NCBI RefSeq assembly: GCF_014192115.1
Contig: NZ_JACHXL010000003.1
Coordinates: forward strand, 124,001 to 188,000
DNA from: Psychrobacter luti
GTDB lineage: Bacteria; Pseudomonadota; Gammaproteobacteria; Pseudomonadales; Moraxellaceae
DNA length: 64,000 bases
Reading direction: 5' to 3'
In this document: in pieces, positions 16,569 to 24,838 of the stretch
Layout of the letters: the number at the start of each line of letters is the position of its first letter
Position numbering within the stretch: position 1 is the first letter of the stretch
Made by a program: the position numbers and the translations under genes
Notes under the pieces: model-generated
Database searches by the model: none
What the model was told of the DNA's origin: nothing
What the model saw: only the letters and a program-made list of their open reading frames with translations

Positions 16569-16907
16569 CTAGCCTTTATTCTGTCCAGCACATAATGGAC
16601 TATCAGGGCTTTGACCTTGCCACTCTGTCGGCGTATAAGCATGAATAGCTAATGCGTGGATTTGACCACCTTGTGAGGTCAGTAGCGAGTTTGCTAGAGC
16701 ATATACCAGCTGATGACGCGCAACCAGACGTTTGCCTTCAAAGGCATCACTAACAATGGTCAGTTTAAAATGGCTTTCTTTACCGTAAAAGTAGCCCGCA
16801 TGATTCATCGATTCATTTACCAGCTCAATATGCTGCGCTTGCAAAGCCTGTAGCTCATTATTAAGAGCGTCAGCGGTCGGAGTGTTAGAAGACGTATTGA
16901 TAGTCAT
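16569..16907 (-). CDS. bolA: BolA family protein
   Basis: About 112 residues. The BolA core is seen in ELVNESMNHAGYFYGKESHFKLTIVSDAFEGKRLVARHQLVY (written here as the region about 30-72), including the FxGxxLVxRHxxVY signature of the family. BolA proteins pair with monothiol glutaredoxins in Fe-S handling and also act as stress-linked regulators. The ATG at 16913 lies inside the Shine-Dalgarno (AAAGGATG), so the ATG at 16907 is chosen. The conserved histidine in NHAGY is present. No glutaredoxin gene is in view. Confidence 0.85.
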   Translation of the reverse strand: MTINTSSNTPTADALNNELQALQAQHIELVNESMNHAGYFYGKESHFKLTIVSDAFEGKRLVARHQLVYALANSLLTSQGGQIHALAIHAYTPTEWQGQSPDSPLCAGQNKG

Positions 16908-17188
16908 AATCATCCTTTATTTTATAGGGCTTAGCCATTTAGATGGCTGATTGCGCCCATTATAGCAGACGCAGTTCACTGTGCCGCTATGCAGCATTAA
17001 GTGACCGTTTATCGACGTGTGATAGTCCGTTTACTATAAAGTCGATACGTTAATAATTAGATGTAACTGGTATAAGTTTTCCTTATTTGCTGCTATTACA
17101 GAGGCTACGAACAATTCATCCCAGTCGCACTCGCACTGTATTTTTTTTAAAGTGAATCCACTATAAAAGGTTTTAGCAACACGCATAA
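16908..17188. other. Intergenic region upstream of bolA
   Basis: About 280 bases, plus the terminator that follows, without a gene. Nothing recognisable is present besides the likely bolA promoter. Confidence 0.4.
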
Positions 17189-17227
17189 AAAAGCAGAGTG
17201 TAATAACTATTACACTCTGCTTTTATC
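17189..17227. terminator. Strong intrinsic terminator downstream of the M48 protease gene
   Basis: A 17-bp perfect inverted repeat (AAAAGCAGAGTGTAATA with its complement at 17208-17224) and only two central bases, with A and T tracts on both sides. It lies 40 bp after the - strand stop at 17268. Confidence 0.92.
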
Positions 17228-17267
17228 ATAAATCAGTAGTTACAATGACATTAGTATCTAGACATAA

Positions 17268-18080
17268 TTAACGACGTGATTTTTGATAAAGCGGCATCAC
17301 TTTAGGCATCAATGCCTGCAACTCAGCAATACGGTTGCTACTGGTTGGGTGAGTGCTTAAAAATTGTGGTGGCTCGCCTTTGCTAGCGCGCTGCATTTTT
17401 TGCCACAAGGTAATCGCTGCTTGTGGGTTATAACCGGCACGAGCCATGAGCTCAAGACCGATTTGATCGGCTTCCGCTTCCTGTGTACGACTGTGTGGAC
17501 GGCTCAGACCCAAGTCCCCTGCAACGTTCGCAAGTTGTGCTTGTCCTTGTGATAGACCAAAGATGCTCGCTGCCATACCAATACCGGTTTGAGTCGCATA
17601 TTGACGTGATAAGCGCTCACGTGAGTGCTCGCGGAGTGCATGAGACATCTCATGACCCATAATTGCAGCAATTTCATCGTCCGTTAAATTTAAGCGGTCG
17701 ATAATACCGGTGTAGAACATGATTTTACCACCTGGCAGAACAAAAGCATTCAAGTCGTTAGATTTAATCGTATGTACTTCCCATGGCCATCTTGTCGCAT
17801 CGGGGCGATAAACGCCCACTTGACCGACCAGACGATTAGAGATTGTTCTTAAGCGATTGAGCTGAGCGGTATTAGTATCAAGCAAGCGTTTCGCTCGTGC
17901 TTCTTGTACTGTCTTATTATAACTCTGAGCTGAGAGCTGCAATACTTGCTCGTTTGATACTAATAATAGTTGCTGACGGTCAACGCCGACGGCACCAGTA
18001 CTGGTTGTACTAGAACAACCGGTCATGGCCAATGCCGACAATGATGCGGCCATAACTGTTGTGGTAAGTAGTTTTTTCAT
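17268..18080 (-). CDS. M48 family metalloprotease lipoprotein (LoiP-like)
   Basis: A 270-residue lipoprotein from the ATG at 18080. The signal peptide ends in a lipobox LAMTGC (C22), followed by SSTTS. The zinc motif is HEMSHALREH (H143, E144, H147) and the third-ligand region is TQEAEADQIGLE. The family includes E. coli LoiP and YcaL, periplasmic proteases in outer-membrane quality control. A longer frame up to 18134 exists, but its extra N-terminus would bury the signal peptide, and the ribosome site (GAGGACG) fits 18080. The C-terminal STHPTSSNRIAELQ is typical of M48 lipoproteins. Confidence 0.9.
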   Translation of the reverse strand: MKKLLTTTVMAASLSALAMTGCSSTTSTGAVGVDRQQLLLVSNEQVLQLSAQSYNKTVQEARAKRLLDTNTAQLNRLRTISNRLVGQVGVYRPDATRWPWEVHTIKSNDLNAFVLPGGKIMFYTGIIDRLNLTDDEIAAIMGHEMSHALREHSRERLSRQYATQTGIGMAASIFGLSQGQAQLANVAGDLGLSRPHSRTQEAEADQIGLELMARAGYNPQAAITLWQKMQRASKGEPPQFLSTHPTSSNRIAELQALMPKVMPLYQKSRR

Positions 18081-18613
18081 AATAAACGTCCTCGCTGTAA
18101 ATGGAAAAATAAAGTGGAACAATGCCAATATCAAAACAGTAGGGGAAAGGGTAGCTTATTATTGAAGTATTGCTACCATTTGCCGATCTACCAAAACAGT
18201 GAAATTTTACCGCAACTGTCATTGGCCATAAGTATAATAATGTTAACAACCTAAAACCTAGACAGAAAAAGTAACAATAGGCAGTAGGATTGTAAGTGAT
18301 ATTAAAAGGTAAGCAGTTAGCACAAGCACTGATGGAAGTGGTTAAAGAATGTAAAGCCGCTTTATCATTTGTGCGCAAGCACTTCTATTCCTATAATTTC
18401 TATGGAAAAGTCGTATTTTATTGGCGTTTTAACGTTGTCAACATAGAGTAAGCAGGCAAAAAGATTAGACTGCTATTATTTCCTCTATTTATTTAAAATT
18501 ATTATCTTGATAATGTAAATTGAAATACCGCCTAGAATCAATACCCTATACATAGTTTTGTCTTAAAGTAGATTCAAAAAACCATACCTTAATTAAAAAT
18601 TTGAAAAAAGCTG
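18081..18613. other. Intergenic region between M48 protease and tRNA-Gly
   Basis: About 530 AT-rich bases. A possible 51-codon frame (18296-18451, listed separately) is the only coding signal; nothing else is recognised. Confidence 0.4.
18296..18451 (+). CDS. Possible 51-residue small ORF, unrecognised
   Basis: A GTG-started frame (reading ILKGKQLAQALMEVVKECK after the start) preceded by TAGGA at about 6 bases. The first half looks like an amphipathic helix; the rest is aromatic and basic. It matches nothing I know. It could be a small protein, a remnant of a longer gene, or chance. Confidence 0.22.
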   Translation: MILKGKQLAQALMEVVKECKAALSFVRKHFYSYNFYGKVVFYWRFNVVNIE

Positions 18614-18641
18614 TTGACACGCACGGAATATTTGCTAAAAT
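18614..18641 (+). promoter_or_regulatory. tRNA-Gly promoter
   Basis: TTGACA (18614-18619), a 16-bp spacer, and TAAAAT (18636-18641), about 55 bp upstream of the tRNA. This is the best consensus -35 in the window. Confidence 0.7.
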
Positions 18642-18694
18642 AGCCAGCCTATCGAGACGTAGTCGTTGTTAACAACATTGCGATTTGATATTTA

Positions 18695-18769
18695 GCGGGA
18701 ATAGCTCAGTGGTAGAGCATAACCTTGCCAAGGTTGGGGTCGAGAGTTCGAATCTCTTTTCCCGCTCCA
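18695..18769 (+). tRNA. tRNA-Gly (anticodon GCC)
   Basis: A 75-base cloverleaf including an encoded CCA end. The acceptor stem pairs GCGGGAA with TTCCCGC. The D-arm contains AGCTCAGTGGTAGAGC. The anticodon loop TTGCCAA gives GCC at 18727-18729, and the T-arm has GTTCGAATC. It is preceded by a good promoter and followed by a strong terminator, so it is a stand-alone transcript. Confidence 0.97.
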
Positions 18770-18790
18770 AATATGGCTTGCAAAAGCACT

Positions 18791-18827
18791 AAAGCCTCAC
18801 ATCTTATAAGATGTGAGGCTTTTTTTA
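18791..18827 (+). terminator. tRNA-Gly terminator
   Basis: A perfect palindrome, AAAGCCTCACATCTTA with its complement, followed by seven T residues, 22 bases after the tRNA end. Confidence 0.93.
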
Positions 18828-19032
18828 TGCATAAAATTCTTCTCAGTAGCACTGTATAACTTTTAACGTAAATCAATTTTATATTGAAGACGACCGTTAC
18901 AAAAGACGGTCAATTTGTCACATCAAATCAAGTTGAAACACGCATAATTATAAGGTTAATTACATATAAGTAATAACCAAATTCTTAACGACCAGATAAA
19001 AATTATATAAATAACTATTATAAGGAATGAGT

Positions 19033-19824
19033 ATGCAAAATTTTCAACATAAAGCATTCGACGAATTGTTTGATTTGTCTGGAAAGATAGCGATTGTGAC
19101 GGGCGGCGCTAATGGTATTGGTAAAGCCACGGCGCTACGTTTGGCAGAAGCTGGTGCCAACATTGCCATTGCCGACTTAAAAATTGAAGATGCCCAAGCA
19201 GCAGTAAAAGATATTGAGGCCCTTGGGGTAAAAGCTTTAGCGATTGAATGTAATATTTTAAAAGATGATGATTTGGTCGCGATGGTAGATAAGGTTGTCG
19301 CTGAATTTGGCACTGTTAACGTCTTAATCAACAATGCGGGCGGTGGTGGTGGCGGTCGTGAAAATCCTACCAAAATATCGGTTGATGACATTCGCCGTGA
19401 TTTTGAATTAAACGTTTTTAGTGGGTGGCGCTTGTGTCAGCTGTGCGTGCCATACATGAAAGAATCAGGTTATGGATCGATTGTATTTACTACCTCGATG
19501 TCAAGTATCAATAAGAGCCCGAATATGAGCGGTTATGGAGGCTCAAAAGCGGCTGTCAATCATATGGTGGCAAACCTAACGCATGACTTCGGTCCTGAGG
19601 TACGCATTAATGCTGTTGGCCCTGGTGCCACACGTACAGCGGCGTTAGAGAGCGTATTGACACCTGAGATAGAAGAGAGAATGCTATCGCATACGCCTAT
19701 CAAACGCTTAGGCGAAGCCGATGATATCGCTGGTGCGATGCTGTATTTTGCGGCGCCTATCTCTGAATGGGTGAGTGGACAGACGTTATTTGTTAATGGT
19801 GGCGGTGTGCAAACGTTAGACTAG
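19033..19824 (+). CDS. hdhA: HdhA-like short-chain dehydrogenase (7-alpha-hydroxysteroid dehydrogenase type)
   Basis: About 263 residues with a classical SDR fold: cofactor loop VTGGANGIGKA, NNAGGGGGG, catalytic YGGSK. Several stretches resemble E. coli HdhA closely, such as LNVFSGWRLCQL, LTPEIEERMLSHTPIKRLG and WVSGQTLFVNGGGVQ, so a hydroxysteroid or similar secondary-alcohol dehydrogenase is likely. The acidic residue after the second strand (IADLK) suggests NAD. The ATG at 19027 touches the Shine-Dalgarno AAGGA, so the ATG at 19033 is preferred. It is convergent with another SDR gene. A 6-bp palindrome (GACCGT/ACGGTC, 18892-18911) lies upstream. Confidence 0.85.
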   Translation: MQNFQHKAFDELFDLSGKIAIVTGGANGIGKATALRLAEAGANIAIADLKIEDAQAAVKDIEALGVKALAIECNILKDDDLVAMVDKVVAEFGTVNVLINNAGGGGGGRENPTKISVDDIRRDFELNVFSGWRLCQLCVPYMKESGYGSIVFTTSMSSINKSPNMSGYGGSKAAVNHMVANLTHDFGPEVRINAVGPGATRTAALESVLTPEIEERMLSHTPIKRLGEADDIAGAMLYFAAPISEWVSGQTLFVNGGGVQTLD

Positions 19825-19866
19825 AATTAAGATTAACGATAATAGCTAGTGTAGAGAACTTGTCAT

Positions 19867-19908
19867 AAAAAAGCGTCACCTAACTCAATGTTGGGTGACG
19901 ACTTTTTA
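19867..19908. terminator. Bidirectional intrinsic terminator, hdhA / SDR
   Basis: A hairpin of AAAAAGCGTCACCTAAC with TTGGGTGACGACTTTTT, with one bulge, between two convergent genes. Confidence 0.82.
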
Positions 19909-19986
19909 TGGGGATTATTTTTGACTTACTGATTAAAAGTGTGTTGGCAGCGAAATATTAATGCAAATAAGCCATTTTTAGAAATG

Positions 19987-20790
19987 CTATTTCCTAAGTG
20001 AAAAAGCCACCATTTTGCCGCCTACCCAATTGACCCAACTAACGGGGAAAATACGCTGTTGTAATCTAATGAAGTTTGCCATTACACCAGGTACGACTAA
20101 AAACTTTCGGTTTTCTACCCCTTTGAGCATAGATTTAACTGCGTTTTCTATTTTAAGCTCGCCTGCTAACTTTTTCATACCAACGCCCGCTTGTGACATG
20201 ACACCGACTTCAGCTCGGGTGAGTGGTGTATCTATCGGTGGCGGTGCAAAAACAGTGATATCAATGCCCAGAGGCTTCCATTCATAGTTTATCGACTGCA
20301 TCATACCCCAAATGGCAAACTTCGACGCACTATAAGAGCTGTAGCCATAACTGCCTGTGAATGATGACATAGAAGCAGTCACCATGACTTGATCGCCACG
20401 TGATAAAAACGGACGCACAGCTGCCAGTACGTTGCGAGTGCCAAACAGGTTGATATTCATCACCCGCTCAAACTGCTCTTGACTCATATCATCAAAGCTC
20501 CAAGGCCCCGTAATTCCCACAAAGTGCATTAGAATATCTGGCGATAAATTCTTAGCCGCAGTCGCCATTTGCTTAGTGGTTTCGTCGGCGTCGGTAACAT
20601 CCAGCTCATAAGTGGTAATTGAGATGTTGGATTTATTCATTGCTTGTAAAGCAGCTAAGGCTTCATCGAGCGGTTGTACGTCAAACAATACCAAGTTTGA
20701 CCCTTGGCTGACAAGTTGTCTTGCCGTCTCAAACCCGATACCAGAGGCCGCCCCAGTGATATAAACTGTCTTATTGGTAAAATAACTCAT
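19987..20790 (-). CDS. SDR family NAD(P)-dependent oxidoreductase
   Basis: A 267-residue classical short-chain dehydrogenase. The cofactor loop is ITGAASGIGFETA, the acidic LFDVQ follows strand two (NAD preference), and the catalytic Tyr-Lys motif is YSSYSASKFA. The C-terminal third is hydrophobic (VMANFIRLQQRIFPVSWVNW), as in SDRs acting on lipids or sterols that associate with membranes. Its ATG overlaps the stop of the MBL gene by one base (TAATG), so the two are co-translated. The substrate is unknown. Confidence 0.85.
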   Translation of the reverse strand: MSYFTNKTVYITGAASGIGFETARQLVSQGSNLVLFDVQPLDEALAALQAMNKSNISITTYELDVTDADETTKQMATAAKNLSPDILMHFVGITGPWSFDDMSQEQFERVMNINLFGTRNVLAAVRPFLSRGDQVMVTASMSSFTGSYGYSSYSASKFAIWGMMQSINYEWKPLGIDITVFAPPPIDTPLTRAEVGVMSQAGVGMKKLAGELKIENAVKSMLKGVENRKFLVVPGVMANFIRLQQRIFPVSWVNWVGGKMVAFSLRK

Positions 20791-21929
20791 TAAGCAATTT
20801 CCTTTTGCAATGCATTGTTTTTTGTGATATCTGTTGGCGCTGAGTGATTTTTTGCCGATTTTTTCTGCAAGCTACCAAATTTTGCCTCACCGATTAAATG
20901 ACTGACTTTATGGCTGGGGATAAGCCAATAGGGAGTCGCTTCACTGCTTGAGGCACAGTTAGGAAAATCAGGGTTTTGAGAGGGGCCAGCAATGGTTTTT
21001 TCGACGACCATCGAGATATATTGGTCGTTACTGCCTTCTAGCGTGTTGCCGTTTAGGATAACTTCCATGCCTGTCTGTTTGGCATAGCGGCGAATTGCAT
21101 TCACTTTTGAATTCATTGGCTCATAAGCGTCTGCACCCACGCCATTTTCTGAGGTAACTCTTATACCATCTAGCACACGTGCGACTAGCGAATGATTGCC
21201 TTCGGTATGACCTGGGGTATGCACCAGCGCCAAGCCTTCGCCTAACTGAATGCTGCCTGTAAACTGAATTACTTTATCAGGATCGACGCCTTCGATACCG
21301 TTGGGACAATACCAATCTGCTTGAACTGGCAACAAGGCACCAGTGCTTTGCCATTCTTGTTTATGAATCAAAATCTTGGCATTAGGGAAGTAGGCAGCTG
21401 TATCTTTAGTGCCTAGCCAGCGGCGTATATCTTGGGTATGTAGGTGGTCGTAGCTGATGTAATCAACATCTTCCGGCGCTAAACCGACTTCGGCTAGTGC
21501 GCCAGCGACATCACGAATGATGGGAGCAACAACACCTTCAAGCGGCAACCAGTTAGGCATCTTTTCCGTTAAGCGCTTAAAGAAGGGTGTTTCACGATCC
21601 GCTTCGATATCAGAAGGGGAAAAAAGTAAAGTTTTTAATTCGCCTAAGAAATCATGATATTGAATAATAAAGATGCGGTTTAGGATATGAAGATAGGGGA
21701 ATTTATAGGTATTTTGCGTGTAGACGCCACTATAAGCATACCAAGTTGGATAGGGCACTCTGACCATATCGGCACTTTGATAAAACTGTACGGGCGGCTC
21801 ATCCATAAAGCGCTCTCTAAATGCACTTGCTTGCACGCGAGCTGCTTTTAGACGCTCTTCTGGTAATGGACTTTGGTGAACCTGATCGAACTCATGGATG
21901 GCTTTTATACCTAACGAGGATAAATCCAT
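20790..21929 (-). CDS. MBL fold hydrolase, unusual metal motif
   Basis: About 379 residues from the ATG at 21929, which has AAGGAG at good distance; the frame extends to 21950. The metallo-beta-lactamase fold is shown by the pattern DHLHTQDIRRWLG (H162, H164, D167) and by VHTPGHTEGNHSL (H241). The first motif is HxHxxD rather than the usual HxHxDH, so metal binding may differ. A later acidic and asparagine-rich segment (LNGNTLEGSND) precedes the C-terminus. It forms an operon with the SDR gene downstream. A lactonase-like or ester hydrolase role is possible but not shown. Confidence 0.8.
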   Translation of the reverse strand: MDLSSLGIKAIHEFDQVHQSPLPEERLKAARVQASAFRERFMDEPPVQFYQSADMVRVPYPTWYAYSGVYTQNTYKFPYLHILNRIFIIQYHDFLGELKTLLFSPSDIEADRETPFFKRLTEKMPNWLPLEGVVAPIIRDVAGALAEVGLAPEDVDYISYDHLHTQDIRRWLGTKDTAAYFPNAKILIHKQEWQSTGALLPVQADWYCPNGIEGVDPDKVIQFTGSIQLGEGLALVHTPGHTEGNHSLVARVLDGIRVTSENGVGADAYEPMNSKVNAIRRYAKQTGMEVILNGNTLEGSNDQYISMVVEKTIAGPSQNPDFPNCASSSEATPYWLIPSHKVSHLIGEAKFGSLQKKSAKNHSAPTDITKNNALQKEIA

Positions 21930-22081
21930 AATGCATCTCCTTATGACCAATGGATAGATTTCTGCAGATTATAGTAGCAACATTATTTTGGTCTTGATAG
22001 CAGTATTTAGAATATTGCTAGGTTTACCAAGTTTTATCAAGTAGGTTGCTAAGGTATATTAAATAGTTCTATTAGAGCGTA

Positions 22082-22987
22082 TCAGAATTCGTCCCAATAA
22101 GGGTCATCGCCAAAACGTTCTGCAATAAAGTCAATTAGATAGCGGCATCGCTGTGATAAAAAGCGGTTCTTTGGGTAAACGGCATAGGCATGGAGTGTGG
22201 GTAATTGATACTGCTCAAGAATAGGCACCAGCTCACCTTTGGCCAATCTTTTATAAGCGATAAAAGTTGGGATAAAAACGATACCGTGGCCTTTTACCGC
22301 CAAATCAACTAAGAACTCACCATTAGTCGCTTTAATTTTTGCGTTTATTGTATGGTTATGCTTTTTGCCTTGCGCATCAGTCAGCTCGAGATTGCTAGTT
22401 TTACTAAGAGCATACTGCAAAAACTCATGTTCTTGTAGCTCCTCTAGTGTCTCAGGCGTACCCATTTTTTCTAGATACTCAGGGCTGGCACAAAGTGCAT
22501 AACGAATCAGCGCCAGACGCTTTGCTTGATAACTGGAATCTTGTAGCTCCCTAATACGAATGGCCAACTCATATCCCTCTTCAATCAAGTCAACGTGTCG
22601 ATCAGAAAAGTCTAATTCAAAGTTCAGGTTGGGATGCTGGTTGGCGTACTCGTCAATGACCTCATTCAGGTGCATGAGTCCAAATGATAGCGGTGCGGTC
22701 ATCTTTAACGTGCCTTCGATGCGTGTAGGCGCGCCACTGGTCTGCTCATTGAGCGCGTCAACTTCACTTAAGATGTTGCTCACTTGCTGATAGTACTGCT
22801 CACCTGCCTGTGTCAAGTTGGATTGGCGTGTGGTGCGGCTAATTAGCTGACTGCCTAACCGTGTTTCCAACTCTTTGAGGCGGCGGCTGACGGCTGACTT
22901 AGCGATATTTAATTGCTCAGCGGCTTTGGTAATACTACCGGCTTCGACAATGCGCACAAACATTGCCATATCTTCTAACTGTCCCAT
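22082..22987 (-). CDS. LysR family transcriptional regulator
   Basis: A 301-residue LysR regulator of the CrgA/DmlR-like group. Its N-terminus (MGQLEDMAMFVRIVEAGSIT, then AAEQLNIAKSAVSRRLKELE) is a typical winged helix-turn-helix. The gene is divergent from doxX. A 17-bp inverted-repeat site (GTTCTATAAATAAGAAC, 23005-23021) lies 18 bp upstream of its start and centred near -65 of the likely doxX start site, where LysR activators bind. The same site occurs at the first pirin promoter, so it may control both. The effector is unknown. The ribosome site is GGGAG. Confidence 0.88.
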   Translation of the reverse strand: MGQLEDMAMFVRIVEAGSITKAAEQLNIAKSAVSRRLKELETRLGSQLISRTTRQSNLTQAGEQYYQQVSNILSEVDALNEQTSGAPTRIEGTLKMTAPLSFGLMHLNEVIDEYANQHPNLNFELDFSDRHVDLIEEGYELAIRIRELQDSSYQAKRLALIRYALCASPEYLEKMGTPETLEELQEHEFLQYALSKTSNLELTDAQGKKHNHTINAKIKATNGEFLVDLAVKGHGIVFIPTFIAYKRLAKGELVPILEQYQLPTLHAYAVYPKNRFLSQRCRYLIDFIAERFGDDPYWDEF

Positions 22988-23004
22988 TTAAGATTCTCCC
23001 GACT

Positions 23005-23071
23005 GTTCTATAAATAAGAACTGTCATTTGTAATTATTGGTGTTTATCCTTTTACATTCAACAATTATACT
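23005..23071 (+). promoter_or_regulatory. doxX promoter with LysR-type operator
   Basis: The inverted repeat GTTCT-N7-AGAAC at 23005-23021, then TTTATC (23043-23048) and TATACT (23066-23071) with a 17-bp spacer. The expected start site is near 23078, which places the repeat at about -65. It aligns without gaps with the region upstream of the first pirin gene. Confidence 0.6.
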
Positions 23072-23122
23072 GGCGCCATTCTATGATTAAAACGTATTTA
23101 AACACATTCTTGGAGAGTAACG

Positions 23123-23512
23123 ATGGACAAATTACAACAGCTTAGTGCCCCGATTGGTCGCCTATTTCTATCAATGATTTTTATTTTTTCAGGCTTTACT
23201 AAAATTACAGGGTATGCTGCCACTCAAGGTTATATGGAATCGATGGGCGTACCTGGTATGCTATTGCCTTTGGTTATTGCTATTGAGCTGCTTGGTGGTA
23301 TCGCTATTCTATTAGGCTTTAAAGCGCGCTTAGTAGCGATTTTAATGGCTGGCTTTAGCGTGGTTTCAGCGCTACTTTTCCACCAGTTCTGGATTGATGA
23401 ATCACAAATGAACCCATTTATGAAAAATATCGCGATGGCGGGTGGTTTCTTGATGATTTTTGCTCATGGCGCAGGCGCTTATTCAATAGATAATAGTAAT
23501 ACGCACAGATAA
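23123..23512 (+). CDS. DoxX family membrane protein
   Basis: A 129-residue protein with four membrane helices. It starts with APIGRLFLSMIFIFSGFTKI and contains the central motif VIAIELLGGIAILLGFKARL, both typical of DoxX/YphA/YqjF proteins. DoxX proteins are membrane redox partners linked to thiol or quinone stress in several bacteria. Its promoter carries the LysR-type site shared with the first pirin gene. The ribosome site is GGAGAG. It is the first of two + strand genes; DUF1275 follows after a short gap. Confidence 0.85.
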   Translation: MDKLQQLSAPIGRLFLSMIFIFSGFTKITGYAATQGYMESMGVPGMLLPLVIAIELLGGIAILLGFKARLVAILMAGFSVVSALLFHQFWIDESQMNPFMKNIAMAGGFLMIFAHGAGAYSIDNSNTHR

Positions 23513-23589
23513 TCACCTATCACTAAAACTAAGAAAACGATGATTAAGTGTACATTGATGCTCACTACTACTTATGCCAGTCCCTTATT

Positions 23590-24312
23590 ATGACAATTAA
23601 TAATCACAGCGTATCCAATGATAATTTGCCAAGTTTTTGGCAACGTCACCAAACGCCGGTGCTATTAACGGTCGTCGGCGGCGCGATTGATACGATCGGT
23701 TTTATCACCTTGTTTGGTTTCTTTACTGCACATGTCACGGGTAACTTAGTGATGGCGGGTAGTGGCTTGGTCAAAGGTGAAGATGGTCTATGGATTAAGC
23801 TTGCTGCCTTGCCGTTGTTTATTTTGACGGTCATGGTCACTAAGATATTTATTGATCATAGTAAAAATAAGCAGCTAACGCTGAGCCATTTATTTTTAGC
23901 GGAAGCCGTTTTTTTAACCGCCTTTATGATAGCTGGTCTTTACTATCAGCCTTTTGTCGACGCCGGCGATATAAGCGTGGCAATAACGGGTGGACTCGGT
24001 CTAATTGCGCTAGCGATTCGTAATACTGCTAGTAAAACGGTGATTAAACATATGAGCCCTACCGTGCTGATGACGGGTAATACCACACAACTGGGTATCA
24101 ATCTGACCGATTACTTGGTTAATCGGACAGGCGAAAATGGCAAAAAATTGGCCCATAGTTCAGTATTGGTCTTTAGCTTTTTAGTTGGCGCTTTAGTAGG
24201 TGCCTTGCTATATACGCAGCTGAGTTTTTGGGCAGTAGGCTTATTTGTATTGCCAGTGTTATATCTGTCAATAATGGCACGCGATAAAGAATTTTTAGAG
24301 CATATTGCTTAA
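23590..24312 (+). CDS. DUF1275 (YoaK-like) membrane protein
   Basis: About 240 residues with six predicted membrane segments. The family motif is seen in GGAIDTIGFITLFGFFTAHVTGNLV and a later MSPTVLMTGNTTQLG. These resemble YoaK/DUF1275 proteins, whose function is unknown. A GTG frame begins at 23548, but the ATG at 23590 gives a usual N-terminus; neither has a clear ribosome site. It is 77 bp after doxX and may be in the same transcript. A terminator follows. Confidence 0.8.
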   Translation: MTINNHSVSNDNLPSFWQRHQTPVLLTVVGGAIDTIGFITLFGFFTAHVTGNLVMAGSGLVKGEDGLWIKLAALPLFILTVMVTKIFIDHSKNKQLTLSHLFLAEAVFLTAFMIAGLYYQPFVDAGDISVAITGGLGLIALAIRNTASKTVIKHMSPTVLMTGNTTQLGINLTDYLVNRTGENGKKLAHSSVLVFSFLVGALVGALLYTQLSFWAVGLFVLPVLYLSIMARDKEFLEHIA

Positions 24313-24420
24313 TAAGTTTTAGCTTAATCATTCCACTGCTTATATTATTGCTATTAGAAAGTATCGCTTATAAAAATCATTGCCCATAAAAAATCCTACC
24401 CATACAAAACATTGCCAATA

Positions 24421-24456
24421 AAAAACGCCATATCCGTAAAGATATGGCATTTTTTT
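24421..24456. terminator. Bidirectional intrinsic terminator, DUF1275 / GNAT
   Basis: A hairpin AACGCCATATC / GATATGGCATT with a 6-base loop and T-run, between convergent genes. Confidence 0.88.
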
Positions 24457-24487
24457 GCTTTCTATTTAAGCGCTTATGTGTAGCTAT

Positions 24488-24838
24488 TTAAGGCGTAGCA
24501 TTATGAAACACTGAGTTGTCTTGGTACTCTGGATGCTTGTCGATATAAGATTTTACATAAGGACAAGTCGGTTTCACGCGCAAGTTTTTCGCAGCCGCAT
24601 CATCTAAGATATATTTGACCAAGTAACCTGCAATACCTCGACCACCTAACTCTTCTGGCACTTCGGTATGTTTGTATTCAATACCTTTTTCACCTGCGCT
24701 GGTGGTAAAGAATTCATAATCTTCCAAAGCAATCTTGCCATCGATATGAATCTCAAAACGCTTTTTATCGGTATTATCGATAATTTCATAACCTAATGCT
24801 TCTCTATTTTTTTTATCTGACTTTGCCGTATCTGACAT
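24488..24838 (-). CDS. GNAT-like N-acetyltransferase, short YjdJ type
   Basis: A 116-residue protein of the short acetyltransferase group (PF14542). It contains KHTEVPEELGGRGIAGYLV, where the GGRGIA loop binds acetyl-CoA, and ends CPYVKSYIDKHPEYQ, a hallmark of this family. Substrate unknown. The start is preceded by AAGGAAATTTAACC. It is divergent from the first pirin gene over a 307-bp gap that also holds the shared LysR-type promoter element. Confidence 0.83.
   Translation of the reverse strand: MSDTAKSDKKNREALGYEIIDNTDKKRFEIHIDGKIALEDYEFFTTSAGEKGIEYKHTEVPEELGGRGIAGYLVKYILDDAAAKNLRVKPTCPYVKSYIDKHPEYQDNSVFHNATP

Noticed and set aside
18010-18378. 122-residue ORF on the - strand across the M48 gene start
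   Set aside because: It overlaps the true M48 signal peptide in another frame, has no ribosome site and no family resemblance.
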